In this document: piece by piece, positions 17,328-27,042 of the stretch | Layout of the letters: every line of letters begins with the position of its first letter | Position numbering within the stretch: the stretch's first letter is position 1 | Source: Flavobacterium piscinae | GTDB lineage: Bacteria > Bacteroidota > Bacteroidia > Flavobacteriales > Flavobacteriaceae | Assembly (NCBI RefSeq): GCF_004122145.1 | Contig: NZ_SBKQ01000005.1 | Coordinates: 124,001-188,000, forward strand | Direction of reading: 5' to 3' | Length of the DNA stretch: 64,000 bases | Made by a program: the position numbers and the translations under genes | The notes under the pieces: generated by a model | What the model was told of the DNA's origin: nothing | Databases searched by the model: none | Seen by the model: only the letters and a program-made list of their open reading frames with translations

Positions 17328-18489
17328 AACTTTTTTTGTATAATAGCATCATATCTTGAATCATTTTACTTTCTGTATGATTGTTTTCGATTGAATTTCT
17401 AGCGTTATTTATTATTTTCACATATGTACTTTCGTCCAGATTTGCAACTTTTTGAAGGGCTATTGCCATAACTTCAGGATTTCTAATTGGAACAATAAAT
17501 CCATTTTCATTGTCATTAACAACTTCATTAATTCCTCCACAATCAGTTGAAATTACGGGGGTGCCTAATGCCATTGATTCTAAAATTACATTTGCAATTC
17601 CTTCCTTAAAACTCGGTAACAAAACGACATCTGACTGTTGAATTTTTGAAATAATTTTATCAAATGGTAATTTTTCCACAAATTCAACTTCGTTGATTAA
17701 ATCGAGTTGTTTACGTTGAAATTGTAACTCTTCATTCTGTCCTACTCCTACAATTGTGTAATGAAATTTCACATTATTATTCTTTAAAATTCGCATCGCA
17801 TCTAAAGCTACCGTGTATCCTTTAATCCAATGTGAACGACCTACTGAAAGAATTTGAAAAACTTCATTTGTTGGTTTTTGTTGATTAAATGTTAGATAAT
17901 TTAAATCTAAACCACTGTAAACAGTATTAGATTTTGAAATTTCAGCATTGTACTTCGTAGCTTCTTGAATAATTTCATTTGAAACGCCATGAAAACCATC
18001 AACCAAAGGAAAGTATTTCTTATAAATTTCTGCATATTTTGGTTCGCAAATAGGAGTATAATTGATATGAGCCCCACGAAGACTAACAATTAATTTGATG
18101 TCAAAATCTCTTACCCAAACCCAATCTTCAATACCTTTAATCCATTGTAAATGAAAAACATCCGGTTTATCATAAAGAATTGGATAGTATCGGATTTTAG
18201 AAATAGTATTATTTTTATTATTCAATTTCATCCAATTTTTTAATTGAGTCTTTTCTTTGCGTCTAAATAAAGAAAGTAATAATGAATAATACATTAAAAT
18301 AAAAAATTTATTAATCTTACCAGAGTAACCTACAATTTTTATATTATTAAATTCATAGGAAACTTTTTGAGTTAAATTCCCTATGATAATTAGTTTGCTA
18401 CCTTGTTCTGCTAAACCATTTATCAATCGATCTATAAAGGTTGGAGGTGGAATTTCACCACAATAGATAGCTATCTTAAACTTTCTCAT
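17317..18489 (-). CDS. Glycosyltransferase family 4
   Basis: 390 aa. GT4 landmarks: an N-terminal GEIPPPTFIDRLINGLAEQG loop, GVSNEIIQEATKY, FQILSVGRSHWIKGYTVALDAM, YTIVGVGQNEELQFQ and the Ex7E block KEGIANVILESMALGTPVIS, followed by DCGGINEVV and a GFIVPIRNPE pocket. The ATG overlaps the asparagine-synthase-like gene upstream by 14 bases and the stop overlaps the next GT4 gene by 11 bases, placing it inside one transcript. Donor and acceptor unknown. Confidence 0.88.
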   Translation of the reverse strand: MRKFKIAIYCGEIPPPTFIDRLINGLAEQGSKLIIIGNLTQKVSYEFNNIKIVGYSGKINKFFILMYYSLLLSLFRRKEKTQLKNWMKLNNKNNTISKIRYYPILYDKPDVFHLQWIKGIEDWVWVRDFDIKLIVSLRGAHINYTPICEPKYAEIYKKYFPLVDGFHGVSNEIIQEATKYNAEISKSNTVYSGLDLNYLTFNQQKPTNEVFQILSVGRSHWIKGYTVALDAMRILKNNNVKFHYTIVGVGQNEELQFQRKQLDLINEVEFVEKLPFDKIISKIQQSDVVLLPSFKEGIANVILESMALGTPVISTDCGGINEVVNDNENGFIVPIRNPEVMAIALQKVANLDESTYVKIINNARNSIENNHTESKMIQDMMLLYKKSYGE

Positions 18490-19861
18490 TATTATATAAA
18501 TGCATAAAAAGTGAAAGCGTTAATAATGTACTTACAGGATGAGAATATTTTAAAGATTCTTTCCCTTTAAAATTAGTATATATTTCCTCAGTGAGTTTAG
18601 GATCGATAAAATTCTGAAAATTTTTATTTTGAAATAACCAATGCGTTAAGTTACGCTCATTATCAGTACCTAAAAATTGATTTTCATAGTTGTTTACTAC
18701 CTTATTTTTAGTAATAAACTCTCTATCAAATTTTTTATATAATCGATAAGGAAAATTATAGGGGAATTTATTAAAATGATAATTATATAGGTTAAAAGGA
18801 CGTTGATCTTGCCATGCAATTCTTGCCAATGCAGGATTTCTCATTTTAAGATATGCGATTTGAATTTGTCGACCGGCTAAGTATTTTTCCGGTATCGTAC
18901 AAATGAATTCACACATTCGATTATCGTAATAAGGTAAAGTAATAGGTTTGACCGATTCAAAAAAAGATAAATTTACACTTGTCCAACGTGGTGCCCAATA
19001 TAAACTTTTAAATGCCCTAATTTGGGCATTAGCATTTTCCGGAATATTTATTTCTTTAAGTAGCTGTTTTATTCTTTCTTTTAAATAAGATTCAAAATCC
19101 CCTTCAATCCCCCATGAATCCCAGAGTTTTTTTCCCAAAATTAACCCCCCTTTTTTCAACACTTTTTTGGCCATCAAATTGACTTGTTCATCAAACGGTA
19201 AATGATCTTCTACTTTCATATCATCAAAAAGAACATCTCCCCAATGACCTAAGCAAAAAACATCACCCATATTTGACAATTTATCCAAGACAGCTGCTTG
19301 ACGAGGATGAGTAAACTCTGTATAACATTGATTTATTCCAGCAATTTTTCCGATATCTTTCCACAAATAACCTTTCGGAATTATCCATTTTTCAAAAGAA
19401 AATTGGCAAACGTTAGCTATTTTTTCAGCAAAACAAGTTTCCACTAATCCATTTTCAAATTCGTAGCTATAACTATTCACATTTTTTTTAAGATAATGAA
19501 GGGCAGCCGCTTGCGTTCTGCTATCTAACCCCCCTGAAAGAGGTAGAATAACTTTTTTATCTCCAACTTGTTCGTCAATTATTTTTTCAAAAAGTACTGC
19601 AAATTCTTTTACAACTTGTTCAAAAGGTCTTTCAATTGGGGAATAATGCCATTTGAAATAATTGTTTTCAGAAACAATGGTTTGCTCATCTACAGAATAA
19701 TTAAAACATGGTTTTAATACTTTTTGTTCTTTAAAATATGTGTCTTGGTCCAAAAAAAAACCAGTTGCAGCAAAAACACATATAGCTTTGTAGTCTATTG
19801 TTTTCGTTTCACCAACAAAAATTGGCTTAGGAGGAATTATTTCGGTTTTAATACCAGTCAT
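18476..19861 (-). CDS. Asparagine-synthase-like protein lacking a typical N-terminal glutaminase domain
   Basis: 461 aa. The ATP-pyrophosphatase loop ILPLSGGLDSRTQAAAL is at about residues 105-121, with LGHWGDVLFDD and ITLPYYDNRMCEF further on, as in the synthetase half of AsnB. In full-length AsnB the PP-loop comes after about 200 residues of class II glutamine amidotransferase that starts with Cys2; here only about 100 residues precede it and position 2 is Thr, so no glutaminase is expected. In surface-glycan loci, relatives of AsnB are thought to amidate sugar acids. The ends overlap both neighbours (1 and 14 bases), so it belongs to the polysaccharide transcript. I assign the fold confidently and the substrate not at all. 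Confidence 0.75.
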   Translation of the reverse strand: MTGIKTEIIPPKPIFVGETKTIDYKAICVFAATGFFLDQDTYFKEQKVLKPCFNYSVDEQTIVSENNYFKWHYSPIERPFEQVVKEFAVLFEKIIDEQVGDKKVILPLSGGLDSRTQAAALHYLKKNVNSYSYEFENGLVETCFAEKIANVCQFSFEKWIIPKGYLWKDIGKIAGINQCYTEFTHPRQAAVLDKLSNMGDVFCLGHWGDVLFDDMKVEDHLPFDEQVNLMAKKVLKKGGLILGKKLWDSWGIEGDFESYLKERIKQLLKEINIPENANAQIRAFKSLYWAPRWTSVNLSFFESVKPITLPYYDNRMCEFICTIPEKYLAGRQIQIAYLKMRNPALARIAWQDQRPFNLYNYHFNKFPYNFPYRLYKKFDREFITKNKVVNNYENQFLGTDNERNLTHWLFQNKNFQNFIDPKLTEEIYTNFKGKESLKYSHPVSTLLTLSLFMHLYNNEKV

Positions 19862-20943
19862 TATTTTTTTGCAATTTTTAAATAAAGTTCTTCATGTCTT
19901 TCTATAAACTTTTTAAGAGAAAAATAATCTTCACAGTGCTTCCTCATCTTTTGACCTATCACATTTCGTTCTTGAATTGACATTTTGTAAAAGTAAATAA
20001 TTTTATCGGCAAGTTGCTTGTAATTGCCTTGTTCAAAAAGTAAATCTTCAAAATCATTTAATACATATCTTATTCCGGGAATATCGGAACCTAACACAGG
20101 TAATCTCATGCTCATTGCTTCTAGAAGTGCAACAGGCAAACCTTCTCTTTGACTCGAAATTATGTATAAATCTGACTCGTTTTGAAATGGTCTGACATCA
20201 TTATACTTACCTAAAAATTTCACTTGTTCTTCTAACTTTAACTCTACTACTAATTTTTTTAAATATTCTGCATATTCATTTTGATCATCACCCACTATTT
20301 TTAATTTAACATCTTGAATGTCAATTAATTGTAAAGCTTTTAAGATGTCTTCAATTGCCTTAACAGGAACTAAATTGGCAACAGTTATTATGTTAAAACT
20401 ATGCTTATTAGCAGAAGATTCTGTCTCTTGTTTTTTAAAATAATCAGTATTAACACCAAAGGGAATCAAAGCGACATTTCTTTTATTTGGAAAGAAATTT
20501 TTCATCTCTAAATTGGTTGTAATTATAAAGTAAGAAAAATAACTTTTAATTTTCCAGTGAATGTTACCCCAGGACATTGACTTTTTTGTATATACAAATT
20601 TTGATCTTGTTAAACATACTGCTAACGCTTCTGTCCAGTCACTACTCCAATACCATGAGTGAATTATATCATATTTATTTCTTTTAACAAAATCTTTAAA
20701 AGGTCTAACTCTAGAAAAAAGGCTATAATAGGGTTGATAAGGTTGATTGAAGTTTATAAAGTGAATTGGTAAATTTAGAGACTTAACTTCATTAAAAAAG
20801 TTTCCCTTAGAATTTTTACAAGCAATTTCAACTTCAAACTTAGATTTGTCCAAGTGTTTTGCCAAATCATAAAGAACTTTACCACTTCCAGAGCTTTCAA
20901 AATTTGATATGGTTAGTAATATTTTTAGTTTATTCTTCTCCAT
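19861..20943 (-). CDS. Glycosyltransferase family 4
   Basis: 360 aa. Starts with LLTISNFESSGSGKVLYDLAKHL (glycine-rich acceptor loop), then HSWYWSSDWTEAL, NIITVANLVPVKAIEDILKAL, LKIVGDDQNEY, VKFLGKYNDVRPF and the Ex7E block REGLPVALLEAMSMRLPVLG with DIPGIRYVL. Typical length and order for GT4. Its stop shares a base with the ATG of the asparagine-synthase-like gene (TAATG-like junction at 19861), and its start overlaps the upstream GT2 gene by 19 bases. Confidence 0.89.
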   Translation of the reverse strand: MEKNKLKILLTISNFESSGSGKVLYDLAKHLDKSKFEVEIACKNSKGNFFNEVKSLNLPIHFINFNQPYQPYYSLFSRVRPFKDFVKRNKYDIIHSWYWSSDWTEALAVCLTRSKFVYTKKSMSWGNIHWKIKSYFSYFIITTNLEMKNFFPNKRNVALIPFGVNTDYFKKQETESSANKHSFNIITVANLVPVKAIEDILKALQLIDIQDVKLKIVGDDQNEYAEYLKKLVVELKLEEQVKFLGKYNDVRPFQNESDLYIISSQREGLPVALLEAMSMRLPVLGSDIPGIRYVLNDFEDLLFEQGNYKQLADKIIYFYKMSIQERNVIGQKMRKHCEDYFSLKKFIERHEELYLKIAKK

Positions 20944-21878
20944 AAATAAAAAAAAGGATTGTATTTTATGTTTGGAATAATTTTATTAATCATCAAACTC
21001 AATTTATTTATTAGTAATGAATCTAACTTAAAATCTTTTAGTCTTTCATCATATATTAATTCTGAAACAAGAATTTTATCGTTACTGCACAATTTAAATA
21101 TATCAACATTAAGCTGTTTGTTTAATATGGTAATTGCTTCTTTATTTGTTTTTACTAATTCATCATTAATAAGATTTTTTCTTAAATTGAAGTACGATAG
21201 CAAAGCACCATTTTTCTTTTTATTTCTCAATGAAATTGTAGAATCGACATGTCGAGTATAAAAATTATACACTTTATTGTAGTAATATCCACTATAGAAA
21301 AGACCAAGTTTAATAAATAAAAAAGCATCTTCTCCTGTCGTAGAAGAATGAAATCCACCAAGTTTTTTTATTACTTCTGTTTTTGCTACTATTGCACCCG
21401 GCCCTTGAAGATAGAAAAAGTTTTTTAACCAAATTAAACCTAAAAGTGGTGGCTCTACAACCCCTTCTTTAACTCCTTCTAATGGTTGTAGCATTGTTCT
21501 TCCGTCAGTATACTTTCTTTCTGTACGGCACAATACATAATCCACATTATGGGTTTCAAAAAGATGAATATCTGTTTCTATTTTTTTTGAATCAACATAA
21601 TCATCACAATCTATGAATGTAATATATTTACCTTTCGCCTTACTTATACCTAAGTTTCTGGCACTTCCTGCACCTTGTTGTTTTTCAGATAAAATTGAAA
21701 ATTCAAATTTAGTTTGTGCCAATAATTGATTTAAGATTTTAACCGAATCATCACTAGAATTATTATCAACAAAAATGGTTTCAAAATCTTTGAAAGAAAA
21801 ATTGTTAATGTGTTCTATGAAATCAGGCAAAAAAGTTGATCCATTGTAAATTGGTACTATTATACTAACTTTTGGCAT
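20925..21878 (-). CDS. Glycosyltransferase family 2
   Basis: 317 aa GT-A protein: KVSIIVPIYNGSTFLPDFIEH at the N-terminus, TIFVDNNSSDDSVK, the GAGSARNLGISKAKGKYITF block and the metal-binding FIDCDDYVD. The C-terminal part (about 195-317) shows no separate domain. The presence of GPGAIVAKTEVI and SSTTGEDAFLF matches GT2 enzymes that add hexoses or 6-deoxyhexoses, but the sugar cannot be named. Confidence 0.87.
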   Translation of the reverse strand: MPKVSIIVPIYNGSTFLPDFIEHINNFSFKDFETIFVDNNSSDDSVKILNQLLAQTKFEFSILSEKQQGAGSARNLGISKAKGKYITFIDCDDYVDSKKIETDIHLFETHNVDYVLCRTERKYTDGRTMLQPLEGVKEGVVEPPLLGLIWLKNFFYLQGPGAIVAKTEVIKKLGGFHSSTTGEDAFLFIKLGLFYSGYYYNKVYNFYTRHVDSTISLRNKKKNGALLSYFNLRKNLINDELVKTNKEAITILNKQLNVDIFKLCSNDKILVSELIYDERLKDFKLDSLLINKLSLMINKIIPNIKYNPFFYLWRRIN

Positions 21879-21907
21879 TATGACTATTTATCAAGTAAAC
21901 TTCTATT

Positions 21908-23002
21908 CTAAATGTTTAAACCTACTAGTTTTTTATACAGTTCTATTGTCTTACTACGCTCAATTTCAAGAGTGAAATTTTGATTAACAAATTCTATTGA
22001 ACTATTTGAATAATCAAAATACTCTTCCCTATTAAGCCATAAATCTGCAACTCTACTTGCTAAAGTAGAAATATCTTTATCTTCATACACAATTGCTGTT
22101 TTATTTTTTATCACAGCTTCAGGCAATCCTCCTGCATCAGATACAATACAAGGTAAACCTACTGACTGTGCTTCTAGAACGCTAGCAGAAAGAGCTTCAG
22201 AGATGCTTAATTGAACATAGAAATCATATGATTGATATCTTTTTTTTAACTCCTCATTTTCGATTTTCCCTTTAACAAAAACATTATTTTCAAGGTTGTA
22301 CTTATTGATTGTAAAATATAATTCACCTAAATCGTTACCATCTCCATAAATATCCCATCTAAAATCAATTTTATTTTTTTTTAATTCAACTGCTAAACCT
22401 ATTGATCCTTGAATATTTTTTTCCCATGTCATTCTAAATGCAGAGACCAACATCAATTTATTCTGGTTAGGGTATTTGGGCTTTGAAGTTGAAAAAAAAC
22501 CAAAAGAAACAGGAATAACAGTAATTTTTGATGGGTTGACTCCCCACTTTTGCAAGTACTTTTTTTGATCCTCGCTTACAGTAATAAAAGTATCAATTTC
22601 ATTTCCGTATTTGGAATAAAAATCTTTCCATTTTGAATTTACCCATGGCTTAACATAAGTATCACCTCCTCTTAAAGTAATTATAATTTTAGGTCTTTTG
22701 GAAGAAGGCAGCTTTAAAAGAGGTAAAATTTTTGAAAATAAATAGGAATGTTGTATATGAATTATATCAAACTTAGAAAAAATCTGTAGATCAATACTTT
22801 TTGAATTAGAAATTCGTAAATAGTATTTTAATCGTTGGAAATAATCTAAAAATCCATACGATTTTATATTATAATTTGAACTATGACTAAATCTATAAGT
22901 TAATATTTTTATATTACATTTTGTCTTGATATAATCAATTGACAATTGAAGATATTTTTGATATACTCCAGGATAATCCATGTAAACGTATAATATTTTC
23001 AT
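21908..23002 (-). CDS. Glycosyltransferase family 4
   Basis: 364 aa. Features: N-terminal LYVYMDYPGVYQKYLQLS, IIHIQHSYLFSKIL, ITLRGGDTYVKPW, ITVSEDQKKYLQKWG, LVSAFRMTWEKNIQGSIGLAV and the Ex7E block SEALSASVLEAQSVGLPCIVS with DAGGLPEAV. The LRGGDTYVKPW acceptor segment is also found, in variant form, in other GT4 proteins of this run (RGGDLP in the 5959 gene, LRGAHINY in the 17317 gene), hinting at a shared origin. It is separated by 30 bases on either side from its neighbours. Confidence 0.88.
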   Translation of the reverse strand: MKILYVYMDYPGVYQKYLQLSIDYIKTKCNIKILTYRFSHSSNYNIKSYGFLDYFQRLKYYLRISNSKSIDLQIFSKFDIIHIQHSYLFSKILPLLKLPSSKRPKIIITLRGGDTYVKPWVNSKWKDFYSKYGNEIDTFITVSEDQKKYLQKWGVNPSKITVIPVSFGFFSTSKPKYPNQNKLMLVSAFRMTWEKNIQGSIGLAVELKKNKIDFRWDIYGDGNDLGELYFTINKYNLENNVFVKGKIENEELKKRYQSYDFYVQLSISEALSASVLEAQSVGLPCIVSDAGGLPEAVIKNKTAIVYEDKDISTLASRVADLWLNREEYFDYSNSSIEFVNQNFTLEIERSKTIELYKKLVGLNI

Positions 23003-23032
23003 AACCTTTCTAACACTTTAGGATTAAACTAA

Positions 23033-24283
23033 TTAAATACTTGCATAAACTTTTATTAGTTTTTGTCCAATAATGTTGCTCTCAAATTCATTCAGTACAA
23101 ATTTATGTCCTTTTTCTCCCATTTCCATTCTCAATTTTGGATTATTATAAAGTAAAATAAGTTTTTCTACAAATTCTTCCTCTTTTTCATTGGAAATTAA
23201 AAAACCCGTTTCATTTGGAACTATCCCATATTTAATTCCTCCCACATCAGAAGTGATAATTGGTAATTTAAAATATTGAGCTTCTTGAAGCACCAATCCT
23301 TGCGTCTCAGAACGTTTTGTGGTTTTGTCTTCTATTCCCGGATATAAAAAAACAGAACCGTTTGCCATGATTTTAAATACATTTTCCTGATTAATTGCAC
23401 CATAAAATACTATGTTGGCTGTAATATTTAATTTTCTTGCTAATTCTTTTAATTCTTGAATCATTTCACCATTACCAATGATATGCAAAACGACGTTTTC
23501 ACATTTTTTTTGCATCATTTGATAAACCATTTTTATAGCTCTATCAGGACCTTTCCAATTAATCAGTCTACCACAAAAAACAATGTTGAAAATATTGTCT
23601 TTTGGCTTTTCAATTAAATGTTTTTTTAAATACGTTTCTTTAAATCCAACCGGTATGATGTAATTTTTAGTAATGGTCGGATTGACTAATAACAAAATAT
23701 TTTGTAAATAAACCGAATTGGTAATAAATGCGTCAAAATGAATAAAGACGCCTCTATAAAGAGATTTATAGTAATCTACTTTTGAAGGCGTTAAGTCTGA
23801 TCCATGAAAAGAAACTACAGCTTTAGAATGGCTACATAGCTTTAGCTCGAAAGCATCGGCAACTTTTTTTGCATTAAAGCCAAAATGACAATGAATAATA
23901 TCAAACTTCTTTTTAAACAATAAAATTGGTAAATCGTAATAAACCTTTATTTTCCTCGAATTCGTTTTTATTTTAAGAGGATTTAGTAAACTGAACATAC
24001 GATAATGATTGATTTGCAAAAAATGCTTCGTATAAAATAAAATGGCTGCTTTTATTTTTTCCCATTTAGAACCTTCATTTTTAAAGTGTGTTACTGTACT
24101 ATCATGCAAATTATAATCTTCAAAAATTTGGTGAATTGGTTGATTTTTCGGTTTTACATAGGAAAAAACAGTTACTTTATATCCTTTATCAATAAGATCT
24201 GTAATCTGGTTGATAATAAACGTTTCTGTTATTGAAGGAAATGTTGTAACAACTACAAGGATTTTATTATTTGTTTTTATCAT
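23033..24283 (-). CDS. Glycosyltransferase family 4 (WcaL/colanic-acid-type)
   Basis: 416 aa. N-terminal VVTTFPSITETFIINQITDLIDKG is the 'SETFI' signature of the WcaL-type GT4 group, followed by IIHCHFGFNAKKVADAF, AVVSFHGSDLT, FNIVFCGRLINWKGPDRAI, LHIIGNGEMIQELKELARKL and the Ex7E block SETQGLVLQEAQYFKLPIIT, then DVGGIKYGI. These enzymes act late in repeat-unit assembly in related systems. A 69-base gap separates it from the GT2 gene upstream, holding a TAnnTTTG-like box (24333-24340) without a convincing -33 partner. Confidence 0.88.
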   Translation of the reverse strand: MIKTNNKILVVVTTFPSITETFIINQITDLIDKGYKVTVFSYVKPKNQPIHQIFEDYNLHDSTVTHFKNEGSKWEKIKAAILFYTKHFLQINHYRMFSLLNPLKIKTNSRKIKVYYDLPILLFKKKFDIIHCHFGFNAKKVADAFELKLCSHSKAVVSFHGSDLTPSKVDYYKSLYRGVFIHFDAFITNSVYLQNILLLVNPTITKNYIIPVGFKETYLKKHLIEKPKDNIFNIVFCGRLINWKGPDRAIKMVYQMMQKKCENVVLHIIGNGEMIQELKELARKLNITANIVFYGAINQENVFKIMANGSVFLYPGIEDKTTKRSETQGLVLQEAQYFKLPIITSDVGGIKYGIVPNETGFLISNEKEEEFVEKLILLYNNPKLRMEMGEKGHKFVLNEFESNIIGQKLIKVYASI

Positions 24284-24352
24284 AATTGACTAATAAATCA
24301 ATACGATGTAAAAATAGATTTATTTATTAAAACAAAAATAGATATATAAAAT

Positions 24353-25294
24353 TTATTTGAAGTAAGTATAACCTTTTCCAAAAAAGTAAAAAGAAAAAAC
24401 CCCAACAGTCATTTTTATTATTGAAAAAATTGAATGAGTTTGCCAAAACAGTATACAAGCTTTTTTATAATATACAAACCAATTACTTTGTTTTGCAATT
24501 AACTTGTTTCGAACAATTTTTTTATGATAATCAGCAATGTGCTTTAAATAAACTTTTTCATTAACTGGATTTTGTCCCGTTAATAATTTTAAATGCTTTA
24601 ACCTTGCTTTTATAGCTGATTCGATTTGAAAATCATTGGCTTTTTCTATTTCTTTTTTAAAAGAGTTTTGATGCTGATAGTAAATTGTCAATGGTTCGTA
24701 GATTTTAATTAATCTAGCTTTTGCATAAATCATTCTTAAATTAAAATCCCATTCATCATGATGTCCGATTGTTTCATCAAATAATTCTGTTTGTTGATTT
24801 AAAAAAGATTTTTCCCATAAAATTCCACTAACAAAATAACAAACCTTATTTAAAAAATAATCTTCAATTAAATTATCCGAGTCAATAATGTTAACATCTT
24901 GTAATACACCTGTCTCTCTATCCACACGTTCCACTTGAGCCAAAACACCGTCTGTATCAGTTTTAAAAGCTTTGAAGTAGGTTTCTAAAGCATGTGGTTT
25001 TAAAAAATCATCACTATCAAAAAAATAAATGAATTCACCTTTGGATTTTTCAAATCCATAATTCCGACAAGCGTTTGGCCCTTTAATTTTATCAGAAGGT
25101 CGTTTGTAAAATTGAAATCGGTTATCTTTTTCAATAAAGTTTGAAACCACTTTTTCTGAATCATCCTCTGAACCATCATCAACAATAATACACTCAAAGT
25201 TTTGATAGGTTTGATTTTGAATACTTTCAAGCGTTTGAATAATTAAATTGGCTCGATTGTAGGTTGGAATTATAATGGAAATCAAATTACTCAT
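24353..25294 (-). CDS. Glycosyltransferase family 2 (tandem paralogue A)
   Basis: 313 aa GT-A protein: LISIIIPTYNRANLIIQTLES, CIIVDDGSEDDSEKVV, NACRNYGFEKSKGEFIYFF and the metal site DSDDFL. A C-terminal hydrophobic stretch (about 285-308) may lie on the membrane. It is clearly paralogous to the next GT2 upstream (shared SIIIPTYNR, DDGS-D-SEK, FYKRP, NxCRNYGFE and FDSDD at the same spacing), and the two genes overlap by 8 bases, so they look like a tandem duplication that has since diverged. Confidence 0.88.
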   Translation of the reverse strand: MSNLISIIIPTYNRANLIIQTLESIQNQTYQNFECIIVDDGSEDDSEKVVSNFIEKDNRFQFYKRPSDKIKGPNACRNYGFEKSKGEFIYFFDSDDFLKPHALETYFKAFKTDTDGVLAQVERVDRETGVLQDVNIIDSDNLIEDYFLNKVCYFVSGILWEKSFLNQQTELFDETIGHHDEWDFNLRMIYAKARLIKIYEPLTIYYQHQNSFKKEIEKANDFQIESAIKARLKHLKLLTGQNPVNEKVYLKHIADYHKKIVRNKLIAKQSNWFVYYKKACILFWQTHSIFSIIKMTVGVFSFYFFGKGYTYFK

Positions 25295-26261
25295 TCCAAT
25301 TGAATTTAAATTTCAACCATCTATCCCTTAAAAAATAGGGAGATTTCTTTAGTAAATACATTATCCATCCCATCAAAATTAATTCTATAGCTTTAATTTT
25401 GTTGTATTTTAATAGTCTAGGATAGAATTTTTTTATTATTGACAAAGTAACTTCTTTATGGTTATTTCCATTACTTGTAATTATTAATTTTATCAATTTG
25501 TCATAAAAAAAATCGAGTAATTCAGCGGATTTTATTTTTTCACTTCTTTTAAAATTTTCAAATAAAAAAAAGAACAATGACTCTTTATATCCTCTATTAT
25601 ATTTCGAATTTTTAGCTGATTTTGTATCTTCGTGTTGTCTATACAAAAAACCAAATTCCGGAATCACCTTGTAATCAATTGGTTTACAATCAAAAAATAA
25701 TCTTGTGAAATATTCTGCCTCTTGACCACGCTTCATTAATGGGTTGAATAATTCTTTATTTTCCAAGAATCTCTTTCTGAACAAAACGGAATTAGTGATA
25801 ATTTTTATTCTCCACATAGCAAAATCTATGTATAATTTATCTGTTGGATCCATCTTCAAGACAGTTCTTGAATCATCTTCAGGATTCCAATAATAACCGG
25901 AAGCAATTATAAAATGCGTTTCAGAAGTAAATGCATTTATCTTTTTTTCTAAAAAATCTTCTAACATTACATCATCACTGTCAAACCAATTGACGAATTC
26001 TCCGGCACTTAATTCAAAACCATAATTCCTGCATGAATTTGCTCCCTTGGGCAAAGAATCAGGTCTTTTATAAAATTTAATTCGGTGATCTCTTTTGCAA
26101 AATTCGTGTACAATTTTTTCTGATTCGTCTGTTGAACCGTCATCAATTACTAAGCATTCCCAATCTGTATAGGTTTGAGACAAGACACTGTTTAATGTAT
26201 CACCCAATAAATGCCCTCTGTTATAAGTAGGTATTATGATAGAAACCAAACCATTAGTCAT
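25287..26261 (-). CDS. Glycosyltransferase family 2 (tandem paralogue B)
   Basis: 324 aa. LVSIIIPTYNRGHLLGDTLNS, CLVIDDGSTDESEKIV, NSCRNYGFELSAGEFVNWF and DSDDVM mark the catalytic GT-A domain. The acceptor side contains MKRGQEAEYFTRLFFDCKPI and FLYRQHEDTKS, typical of GT2 proteins. Paralogue of the following gene (see there). Both ends overlap neighbours by 8 bases. Substrate unknown. Confidence 0.88.
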   Translation of the reverse strand: MTNGLVSIIIPTYNRGHLLGDTLNSVLSQTYTDWECLVIDDGSTDESEKIVHEFCKRDHRIKFYKRPDSLPKGANSCRNYGFELSAGEFVNWFDSDDVMLEDFLEKKINAFTSETHFIIASGYYWNPEDDSRTVLKMDPTDKLYIDFAMWRIKIITNSVLFRKRFLENKELFNPLMKRGQEAEYFTRLFFDCKPIDYKVIPEFGFLYRQHEDTKSAKNSKYNRGYKESLFFFLFENFKRSEKIKSAELLDFFYDKLIKLIITSNGNNHKEVTLSIIKKFYPRLLKYNKIKAIELILMGWIMYLLKKSPYFLRDRWLKFKFNWNE

Positions 26262-27042
26262 GAATAATATGATTTAAGGAAGCTTCCGTCACTTCTTGTT
26301 CAAAAAACGACTTATTTCTTTTAATCTTTTCTGTAGACCAATTCCACCATGCCAGCTCTTGAAATTGACTGACAATGTGTGGTTCAAATCGATAACCAAT
26401 AATTTTTGCCGGACTACCGGCTACAATCGCATAAGCAGGAACGTCTTTATTCACTACACTATTGGCCGCAATTACCGCTCCATTTTCAATAGTAATTCCA
26501 CCCAGAATAATTGAATGAGCACCAATCCAAACATCATTTTGCAAAACAATATTTCCTTTGTAAACCTTTTCATTTTCCCATTTTTCTTTAAATAAGTTTT
26601 GTCCGACAAAATAACTGGTTGGTTTTTTAAAATTGTGATTAAAGGATTGAAAGCTGACATTACGAGCAATGGAGCAAAAATTTCCAATTTCAACGCTTGC
26701 TTCTTTGTTAGAATGAACATCTAAGTTTGGTCCCCAAAGTGATGTATAATCGCCAATTTTAATTTTCCCTAAAAGTGTGGCACCCTGTATTTTATTATTT
26801 TCTCCAATTTTAATTTCACCTTTCAAGTTACTTTTTGATATTTTACTTGAAATTCCTATCTGAATTTTACCATTTACAATACTTTCTTTAATTACAATTG
26901 ATTCTGATAGGTTAATTTCTCCTTTTAGAATAGAACTAACAACATAAGTGTTTTTTGGAATTTTTACATCGTGGCCAATCACGTTTATTCTATCTAAACG
27001 GGATTTAATTTTTAATAAAATTCGATTAAAATAGTTCATCAC
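26254..27042 (-). CDS. Left-handed beta-helix acyltransferase (CatB/WbbJ-like)
   Basis: 262 aa. The hexapeptide-repeat helix covers roughly residues 20-215, beginning with an irregular run (INLSESIVIKESIVNGKIQIG...) and continuing with the catalytic-type loop SIARNVSFQSFNHNFKKP (putative catalytic His) and VWIGAHSIILGGITIENGAVIAANSVVNKDVPAYAIVAG, the typical CatB end. It likely O-acetylates a sugar of the glycan using acetyl-CoA. The long N-terminal repeat segment is not seen in classical CatB proteins. It overlaps the GT-B-like gene upstream by 4 bases (ATGA). Confidence 0.82.
   Translation of the reverse strand: MMNYFNRILLKIKSRLDRINVIGHDVKIPKNTYVVSSILKGEINLSESIVIKESIVNGKIQIGISSKISKSNLKGEIKIGENNKIQGATLLGKIKIGDYTSLWGPNLDVHSNKEASVEIGNFCSIARNVSFQSFNHNFKKPTSYFVGQNLFKEKWENEKVYKGNIVLQNDVWIGAHSIILGGITIENGAVIAANSVVNKDVPAYAIVAGSPAKIIGYRFEPHIVSQFQELAWWNWSTEKIKRNKSFFEQEVTEASLNHIIHD

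Noticed and set aside
18476..19861. True asparagine synthetase AsnB
   Set aside because: The N-terminal glutaminase and Cys2 are missing and the gene is embedded in a glycan operon.
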